From assembly GCF_001886695.1 (NCBI RefSeq), contig NZ_CP018097.1, forward strand, positions 558,001 through 622,000: DNA of 64,000 nucleotides. The letters are read 5' to 3'. The notes under the pieces were generated by a model that did no database searches, was not told where the DNA came from, and was given only the letters and a program-made list of their open reading frames with translations. The position numbers were made by a program, and so were the translations under genes. Shown piece after piece: positions 57,993 to 64,000 of the stretch (the stretch's first letter is position 1; every line of letters starts with the position of its first letter). Source of the DNA: Aurantiacibacter gangjinensis. GTDB taxonomy: Bacteria > Pseudomonadota > Alphaproteobacteria > Sphingomonadales > Sphingomonadaceae.

Positions 57993-58014
57993 CCTCCGGT
58001 CGGCTGACCGGAGG
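57993..58014. terminator. Hairpin after the 57,093 gene
   Basis: CCTCCGGTC and GACCGGAGG pair perfectly around GGCT, 12 bases after the stop. There is no T-run, so it is a weak terminator or a structural site. Confidence 0.45.
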
Positions 58015-58208
58015 ATATCCTGCTTGCGATATGCCGGACCGAAACACGTGTCCGAAGGCCCGATGCTCTCGCATAAACACTTGTTTAGCAGCGTGACCAT
58101 CGTCCCGATGCTCTTACATAGTTTCCGGGATTTAGAGCAGACCAACCGCCTCACTGCAGTTCGAGGGTTGGCAAGGGCTAACTGCCCTAAATTAGTAGGC
58201 GCAATAGG

Positions 58209-58241
58209 GCAGGAAGGTCCTCCTGCGTCGGACCTTCCTGC
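58209..58241. repeat. 11-bp perfect inverted repeat upstream of the relaxase gene
   Basis: GCAGGAAGGTC (58,209-58,219) and GACCTTCCTGC (58,231-58,241) flank an 11-base loop. It lies in a 400-base gene-free stretch just before a MobA/MobL-type relaxase gene, the usual place for an origin of transfer. No nic site can be assigned. Confidence 0.45.
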
Positions 58242-58385
58242 GCTTGATGCGTATGAACCGTCAAATGCGATGCACGTAATGCTAATAACGGACCACATGA
58301 GTGATCCGGACATTTCCGCTTTGGAAAGTGAAATCGGCCGTTTTCGGGGTTTTTCCACCTTACATCGGTGTCGATATTGCTTAGC

Positions 58386-61300
58386 ATGTCCGGCAACACA
58401 CTCTCGCCTGCTGAAGCACTTCAAAAGCTGCAACTCACCAAGGAGATAGCAGCAGCAATCATGTGCGGGCCCAATATCGATAGCATTAGCGCTACGCAGA
58501 TTAGGAAGGGAGGCTGCTCCGCCGGGACGCTTGCGCGATTGAACATGGCCGAGACAATCATCAAAAGTCCGACCCTTTTTCGTGACCCGTTGAACAAAGA
58601 CAGCCACATCACGGGTCAGGTTGGCGGACGCGCTAAAAAAGCATCGCGCCCCATCACATGGGGAAACCCAGGGGGGAACTCCAATCAACCAAACCTGATG
58701 TACCCCGCCTCCCGCCCTTCCAGACCGATTGGCGACGGCGGGGCTCGCAGCTTTCATCTCGCAGAGGAACTCGCCCACACCAAGCCGACGGCTTCAAAGT
58801 CAGGAGCGAAGGCCAGACAGAACTACACCTTAGACGCGAGCAAGGTGCCGATCGTGGAAGCAGAGCTTGCAGGCCTCGCGCTCCAGCGCGGCCTCTATCT
58901 TTTTCGAGACGCGGTCAAAGTCGAAAAGGAAGGCCTTCGCCTCGCAATTACGAACATGGGCTCCAACGATGAGACTGTTGTGGCGAGCTGGAAACTCATT
59001 GAAGAGACCGAGACGCGGAAAGTGGATAAGATTATCCTTCCGCACCTCAGCATCAATAAATTACAATCTGAAAATCATGAGTTTTGGGACCGACTTCTTC
59101 GCGAACCTGATGTTCCCATCGACTTGAAGGAATTCCTCAATAGCAAAGACGCAGCGGCTGTCTCTTTCATGGGGGATCGTCTCAAGCCCATCGAGTGCTT
59201 CTTACGGAAAAATGGCTGGCACGATCGCTCGAACGGAAAAACTCGCCCTGACGTCAAATTTCATGCGGGGCGCAATCCTATCTCGCAGAGGCGATTGGTC
59301 CTTGAGTTACCCAGTGGACTCAGTTTGGAAGCAGTCGAACGAGTGATTCACGAGCTCGCAAACGAATTTCACAAGCGCGACCTTCCCTTCGTCTTGGTCG
59401 TCCATCGCCCTGATGAGACCAATCACGAGAAAAATTGGCACATTCATCTCGATTACCATCACCGTCCCATGAAGCGGTTCGACCCAGCCAATTACGTCTT
59501 GCCGAATGCACCTATGGAGACGGAGACCAAGAGGTCTGCCCAACATGCGATCAAGAAAAGGGCGCTAGCCAATCCGGACCCTAGTTGGACCGGGAAATGG
59601 GATGCCGAGATTGAATTCGAATATCGGACGGATAGCGGCCGGAAGAAGGTGTCGCGTCCATTTCTCCAGGATTGCCACCCTGATGTGAACGAAGACAGCT
59701 GGCTTGGAAACCTTCGGTGCCGGTATTCGGAGATCGTAAATACCGAGCTTGAGAAATTGGGATCGGCCATTCGTTTCGATCCGCGAAGTCTGGAAGAAAG
59801 GGGTATCTCAAAAATCTCGGACGAGCATCTCGGGCTGAAAAAATCGCACCGCGAGCGATGGGGCAAACCGACCAAAAAGGGTGCTCAGAACGAACAGAAC
59901 CAATGGGATTTTGAACATGCGGAACTGCTTCGTCTTTATCCGGAGGGTGACAGGCCGGATGGAAAACCTGAGCATGTCACTGGGTATGTTACCGGCTTCC
60001 TGAAGCTCATTCACCAAAGGCTCCAGTCGCGGCCGAAATATGTGAGCTACTACGCGCACCGGCAGACAGATGCGGATGACCAAGCCAACCCTACGCCCAG
60101 CACGATACGCCGAAATAAGCGGAGAGACTATCGGGTAGAATGGCTTGCTGAACAAGCTGATCGCGCGCTCGACAATATCAACGAAGCGTGGATGGGAATA
60201 TCGTCATGGGCTGCAGATATGACTATCAAGCAGGATCACGAACCGAAGATCAAAAGAGACGGTGTTCGTTCGCAGACGCCCCAGTCGAAGTCAGAGCACT
60301 CGACACCCCGCAGCTCAAGTATCACGGACGATACTGTCGCAAAGGCCCAGCCGGACGATCTGAAACCCGCTGAGCTTAGGTCCGCTCATCGTGCCCGGGT
60401 CAAGTCCGCGAGCGAGACGGCATCGGAGTCCGGCACCGCAGATCGGAAGTCGCTCTCCTTCGAAGATAAACTGGCTGTGCTGCGCAAGCATCAAGTCCAA
60501 TTCAAGATTGGACGTGCCACCATGCCGAATAGTGGTTGGGCGCTCACCGCGAACCTAAGCGATGCCGATGCTGAGAAACATGCGTTGCCTACAAAAATCG
60601 TCGCACACAGATCTGAGGAACGTCGGCTGCTTCTCGACCTTCACCGAGAGCTATGCAAACCAAGGGAAGAGCCTATTCGTCTCACGGCGAAGGCTCCTGC
60701 TGAGCAGCATGGCAGGCCACAGCGAGAGCAACGCGGCTCGGCGCCGGATTCGCGCCAGCTTTTCGACGCCAAACCATTCTCCTTCGATGCGGTGTTTCCT
60801 CATGACCTTCGGGATCAGCCGACGCCTAGGCTTTCGGGAATGCTGCCTCGTGCCAATGGAGGTGCTGATGAGCACACTGCGGTCGAGGGAGATGCGGCGC
60901 CGACTTCAATAGTCGAAGGCACACAGGGCAAGACCATCCAGCCTCAGCCCCGCGACACGCCGACCGCCGCCGCTGGCACGGCCAAGGAGTCTCCGACCCT
61001 CAAAGGCTCGGAAGACATAGCCTGGGCCTTCGATCTCATCGCAAATGGCAAGCTTCGAAAAACCGTCATCTGCCCAATGTCGGACGAAAAGGTGCTTGTC
61101 TGTGGACCGGATTCCGACACGCGCACGGTCGCTCTGGCGGGACTTCCGGCCGCGCTTGCAGCGGACCTGCTGGTGCTAGCCGACACACAGGAGCTCGAGT
61201 TGCAGCGGATAGCAAATTTTATTGCCCGCAACTCAGCCCAGCTGTCCATGGAAAGATGGAGAGAGGCGCTGCCCAAATCCGAGACCGGGATGGAGATGGG

Positions 61301-61706
61301 CGAGATCTTCGATCGCTGGTCTGAGAATGCCGACTTCCGTCGAGCAGTAGACCGAGTGAAGATGCTGTCGGTCTCGGACGATACGGATGCTCAGGCTATC
61401 GACGAACACAAAAGGGCGTTTTTCATGCTCATGTTCAGGGATCCGGAAGCCGAAAGCCTGCTCGACGGATTAGCCAATCGTACAGCATCGCCTGGCGCCA
61501 AACAAATCGATGAAGTCAGTCCCAAGAACTGCGCCGCTCCCCTCGGCGGTGCTGCGACAACGCCGGCGGTTCCGGTTGGCGAAGGGGCTAATGCGGTCGA
61601 TGCGGCTGAGAAAGCTACATCGACAACCGAAGCTGACGCTAATCCGCCATTGCCCAAGCCATATCGCGGGCCATTCAATCCGTTCGAGCAAGGGTGGGAT
61701 CGATAG
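58386..61706 (+). CDS. Large MobA/MobL-type relaxase
   Basis: About 1,106 residues. A domain near residues 300-370 has 'ISQRRLVLELPSGLSLEAVERVIHEL' and 'VVHRPDETNHEKNWHIHLDYHHR', matching the MobA/MobL pattern with three metal-binding His (about 340, 352, 354). Unusually this domain comes after about 290 residues of unknown sequence instead of at the N-terminus, so the catalytic Tyr is not obvious. The C-terminal 500 residues are low-complexity and charged, with no helicase or primase motif. It would nick oriT to mobilise the element. GTG 58,368 is an alternative start; neither has a good ribosome site. Confidence 0.7.
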   Translation: MSGNTLSPAEALQKLQLTKEIAAAIMCGPNIDSISATQIRKGGCSAGTLARLNMAETIIKSPTLFRDPLNKDSHITGQVGGRAKKASRPITWGNPGGNSNQPNLMYPASRPSRPIGDGGARSFHLAEELAHTKPTASKSGAKARQNYTLDASKVPIVEAELAGLALQRGLYLFRDAVKVEKEGLRLAITNMGSNDETVVASWKLIEETETRKVDKIILPHLSINKLQSENHEFWDRLLREPDVPIDLKEFLNSKDAAAVSFMGDRLKPIECFLRKNGWHDRSNGKTRPDVKFHAGRNPISQRRLVLELPSGLSLEAVERVIHELANEFHKRDLPFVLVVHRPDETNHEKNWHIHLDYHHRPMKRFDPANYVLPNAPMETETKRSAQHAIKKRALANPDPSWTGKWDAEIEFEYRTDSGRKKVSRPFLQDCHPDVNEDSWLGNLRCRYSEIVNTELEKLGSAIRFDPRSLEERGISKISDEHLGLKKSHRERWGKPTKKGAQNEQNQWDFEHAELLRLYPEGDRPDGKPEHVTGYVTGFLKLIHQRLQSRPKYVSYYAHRQTDADDQANPTPSTIRRNKRRDYRVEWLAEQADRALDNINEAWMGISSWAADMTIKQDHEPKIKRDGVRSQTPQSKSEHSTPRSSSITDDTVAKAQPDDLKPAELRSAHRARVKSASETASESGTADRKSLSFEDKLAVLRKHQVQFKIGRATMPNSGWALTANLSDADAEKHALPTKIVAHRSEERRLLLDLHRELCKPREEPIRLTAKAPAEQHGRPQREQRGSAPDSRQLFDAKPFSFDAVFPHDLRDQPTPRLSGMLPRANGGADEHTAVEGDAAPTSIVEGTQGKTIQPQPRDTPTAAAGTAKESPTLKGSEDIAWAFDLIANGKLRKTVICPMSDEKVLVCGPDSDTRTVALAGLPAALAADLLVLADTQELELQRIANFIARNSAQLSMERWREALPKSETGMEMGEIFDRWSENADFRRAVDRVKMLSVSDDTDAQAIDEHKRAFFMLMFRDPEAESLLDGLANRTASPGAKQIDEVSPKNCAAPLGGAATTPAVPVGEGANAVDAAEKATSTTEADANPPLPKPYRGPFNPFEQGWDR

Positions 61707-61872
61707 CGATGCCCAGCTAATTTTTGGATCTGCATCGGACGCCTATTCCTACTGTCCCCTTCTTCGCTTCCTCGTGTCACCACACTGGGAAAACGCCATC
61801 CGGCCAACGTCGCTGTCCGAGGTCGGTAGGTAGAGGGGAAAAGTCCCTTGGCCGGCCTCGTGACATGAGGCA

Positions 61873-62778
61873 ATGATGAACAAACTTAACGAACAGCCGG
61901 ACGAAACCGGCACTGATAACAACCAACATAGCGACAGGCGCATCCTTCACCCAGTCCGCAGCCGGAACGACTGGCCCCGCATAGCGCCAGAAGGGGAGGC
62001 AATGCGGCGTATCGCCGTGGTCGACACCGAAACGACGGGCCTTGCCGTAGAGCATCACCAGATCATCGAACTGTGCATGGCAGTCGTGCTGGTGAACGAT
62101 GCCGGACGGATTGCCGCTGTCGAAGTTGTCAGAAGTGGGCTGGTCGATCCCGGTCATCCGCTGACAGCAGAAATTGCCGAACTAACCGGGCTGACGGATC
62201 AGGATCTGGCCGGGCGGTCGATCGACGAGGAACAGGTCGCAGAGATGCTGGCATCCTGCGACGGGGTGGTGGCATACAATGCGGCGTTCGACAGGCCCTT
62301 CGTCGAAAAGATGATCGACCGGCATGTGCCTGTCCCGTGGGGCTGCGCAATGGCTGACATGCCGTGGCGCAAACTTGGGTTCGAGTCGGGACCGCAGGGC
62401 TACCTTCTCAATCAGGCTGGTTACTACATGCCTTCAGCCCACCGCGCGAAGGACGATGTCCTCGCCTTGATCCAGCTGCTCGATCACGTCTGTGCTGATG
62501 GCGAAACCGTTATGGCCAAGACTCTGGCAGCTATGGACGCTCCAGCGTGGAGGTTCGAAGCGCAGGGAGCACCATACGGTTACAAGGACGATCTGCGTGA
62601 GCAACGTTACCGTTGGGCGTGGGGGCGGCTGCACGATGTGTGGCACAAACATGTGCGCGCCGAGGCCTACCAGGCCGAGCTTGATTGGTACGTGTCAACC
62701 ATCGGGAAGGACCCGGTGATCGTCCCGCTACCCGCGAGCGAGCGGTATCGCTTCCATACGACTTGGACACAGGCCTGA
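61873..62778 (+). CDS. DnaQ-like 3'-5' exonuclease
   Basis: 301 residues. ExoI 'VVDTETTG', ExoII 'YNAAFDRPFVEKM' and ExoIII 'HRAKDDVLAL' supply the DEDDh residues. The C-terminal 100 residues ('FEAQGAPYGYKDDLREQRYRW') are not a known polymerase part. Similar stand-alone exonucleases are common on sphingomonad plasmids and islands. The core begins at about residue 44; ATG 62,002 is an alternative start. Confidence 0.85.
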   Translation: MMNKLNEQPDETGTDNNQHSDRRILHPVRSRNDWPRIAPEGEAMRRIAVVDTETTGLAVEHHQIIELCMAVVLVNDAGRIAAVEVVRSGLVDPGHPLTAEIAELTGLTDQDLAGRSIDEEQVAEMLASCDGVVAYNAAFDRPFVEKMIDRHVPVPWGCAMADMPWRKLGFESGPQGYLLNQAGYYMPSAHRAKDDVLALIQLLDHVCADGETVMAKTLAAMDAPAWRFEAQGAPYGYKDDLREQRYRWAWGRLHDVWHKHVRAEAYQAELDWYVSTIGKDPVIVPLPASERYRFHTTWTQA

Positions 62779-62877
62779 GAAGCATAGACCTCAAGAAGGC
62801 AAGGAACGTGAGCCATCCGGCTGAACGGAAAAGAGCTCCGGCCGATAGGCCGCCATCCACACAACAAGGAATTACGA

Positions 62878-63417
62878 ATGATCGATCTCGATATCGGCGG
62901 GGCATGCCCCCGCCAGCAGTTGACCTGTGCCCTGTCGCAAGCGCTGGGTCTGCCCACCGACCCCGGCGCCGGCACCGATGCTCTGACAATCGGCACGATG
63001 GACTATCCATCCGAACCCGCGCTCGAAATGGTCGCCCGGGCGGCGATGCAAGCAAGGCAGGACTCGCTGCTGGCGCTGTTCGCCAACGACCAGACCAGCA
63101 TCTGCGGCGGTCTCGCACTGATTTACCGGACGCGGGACGGTGCGCGGATCATGCAGGTCGAGCCGTGCCGCCTGAGCAGTAGCAAGCCGATCATTGTGAT
63201 CACCACCGATCGTCGCCAGGCCTTCCGTCTCGACAAACGGTGCCTGCTGCGATCGTGCGCCGTGCCATCGCGAGCGAAGGTCGAGCGCGGCGTCGAACGC
63301 GCATGGCAGGACATCCGCGCTGCGATGAGCACGGTCGAGGTCGACCCTGACCAGTGGGAAGCCGGCTATTTCAGCCTGTTCACGGATGCGCAGGCCTTCG
63401 CCGACTTCATGGCCTGA
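62878..63417 (+). CDS. Unknown protein, 179 aa
   Basis: Starts 'MIDLDIGGACPRQQL' after AAGGAATTACGA. Soluble, with a 'GGLALIYRTRDGARIMQVEPC' strand region and 'YFSLFTDAQAFADFM' at the end. Two cysteine clusters are too sparse for a metal site. No family recognised; part of the element's backbone or cargo. A hairpin follows its stop. Confidence 0.6.
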   Translation: MIDLDIGGACPRQQLTCALSQALGLPTDPGAGTDALTIGTMDYPSEPALEMVARAAMQARQDSLLALFANDQTSICGGLALIYRTRDGARIMQVEPCRLSSSKPIIVITTDRRQAFRLDKRCLLRSCAVPSRAKVERGVERAWQDIRAAMSTVEVDPDQWEAGYFSLFTDAQAFADFMA

Positions 63418-63451
63418 CCGGCTTCACATCTTCCATCACCACTACACAGAC

Positions 63452-63473
63452 GGCGTCTCCAACCGGAGGCGCC
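63452..63473 (+). terminator. Hairpin between the last two genes
   Basis: GGCGTCTCC and GGAGGCGCC pair with one G-U around AACC; a weak T-rich stretch (gtcttgtttc) follows. Confidence 0.45.
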
Positions 63474-63506
63474 GCCTGTCTTGTTTCTCAGAACAGGATT
63501 TTCAGC

Positions 63507-64000
63507 ATGCCCCATCCCCATAGGCGCCATCCGCGGGTGCTATGCTCGCTCGCGATCATCCGCGATCCCGGCGAAAGCAGCCCCCGTTCGGCTATTCGTT
63601 CGACCGCCATCTTCACCGTCACCAGTGAGCAAAAAGGCGGCGCAAGGTTCGCTATCGATCACCGCGCCTTCGATCGGACAGCGAACCGGGCCGATATTCT
63701 GGCCGGACTAGCCGATCGCATTCCGGAAGGAGCGACCGTGATCGCGCGCGCATCCCGGACATCACAGCATTACCTTCGGCACGCATTCGCCGCTGGCGGA
63801 CCGCTGCCACCAGCGGACTTGCAGCTGCTCCAACGGGATCGCCCGGACCTCGATATCCTTCCGCTCCAATGCGCGAACGGCGTGCTCGAAGAGATTGCAG
63901 CCGCATATCGGATCGAGCGAGCCGGGCCCGGTTCGAACGTCCTGTCGCGATCGCGCGGGGCACCGGACGAAGCACAGTGCCTGTGGGCAGCGTTCCTGTG
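63507..64000 (+). CDS. Unknown protein, cut by the window end
   Basis: ATG at 63,507 opens a frame that stays open to base 64,000 (about 164 codons). It begins MPHPHRRHPRVLCSLAIIRD and contains 'ARFAIDHRAFDRTANRADILAGLADRIPEGATVIAR', which has the strand-helix rhythm of a nuclease-like fold but no certain motif. It follows the 179-aa gene with the same orientation. Function unknown. Confidence 0.6.
   Translation, partial: MPHPHRRHPRVLCSLAIIRDPGESSPRSAIRSTAIFTVTSEQKGGARFAIDHRAFDRTANRADILAGLADRIPEGATVIARASRTSQHYLRHAFAAGGPLPPADLQLLQRDRPDLDILPLQCANGVLEEIAAAYRIERAGPGSNVLSRSRGAPDEAQCLWAAFL

Noticed and set aside
57918-58778. A 286-codon minus-strand frame between the 57,093 gene and the relaxase gene
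   Set aside because: Overlaps both neighbours and the hairpins, with no recognisable domain.

Overview
The window reads as a high-GC alphaproteobacterial chromosome, most likely from the order Sphingomonadales and perhaps an Erythrobacteraceae-type organism. The reasons are the dense TonB receptor / Spinster-like MFS / amidohydrolase content, the DUF2141 and GtrA genes, the rpe-heparinase-purH order, and the frequent GTG and TTG starts. The taxonomic call is inference; no rRNA gene is present.

Left part (1-34.8 kb) is mostly core genome. It holds the end of an ABC permease gene, msrB, a three-gene envelope-glycan set (GT-C-like membrane protein, GtrA, UGM-like flavoprotein), a PilZ protein, tRNA-Leu(UAA), ihfB, a GntR regulator, a POT peptide transporter followed by two amidohydrolases, an outer-membrane barrel gene, an S41 peptidase downstream of dxs, a Zur-like regulator, msrA, and rpe-heparinase-purH. 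A DAG-kinase gene overlaps a possible Tam41-like nucleotidyltransferase. Next come an M20 amidohydrolase, a soluble chemoreceptor, a GGDEF-EAL protein and a complete cheA-cheW-cheY-cheB-cheR operon on the minus strand. A 108-bp remnant of a second copy of the amidohydrolase 3' end sits beyond the barrel gene, a scar of insertion or recombination.

Middle (35.2-50.3 kb) is an accessory catabolic cluster built around a divergent control region. Leftward are an XRE-cupin regulator, a DauA-like D-amino-acid dehydrogenase, an M81 (MlrC-type) metallopeptidase and an alpha/beta hydrolase. Rightward are a TonB receptor, an MFS transporter, a D-aminopeptidase-like serine hydrolase, an FMN 2-hydroxyacid dehydrogenase, a membrane-anchored CocE/NonD hydrolase and a flavin monooxygenase. 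Many of the genes overlap by 4 bp. A perfect 16-bp palindrome lies in front of the dehydrogenase gene, and a degenerate copy lies in front of the receptor gene. My reading is a regulated system for import and breakdown of a peptide or depsipeptide that contains D-amino acids. It recalls the microcystin-degrading mlr genes but lacks MlrA. This is the best candidate for an undescribed system here.

Right part (51.0-64.0 kb) is one end of an integrated element. A truncated 3' half of tRNA-Arg(CCG) at 50,997-51,045 looks like the distal att site, so the element runs rightward out of the window. It carries a type I restriction-modification operon with an AbiU2/HEPN-like gene embedded between hsdS and hsdR, a divergent unknown gene, a large MobA/MobL-type relaxase preceded by a strong inverted repeat (possible oriT), a DnaQ-like exonuclease, and two unrecognised genes, the last cut by the window end.
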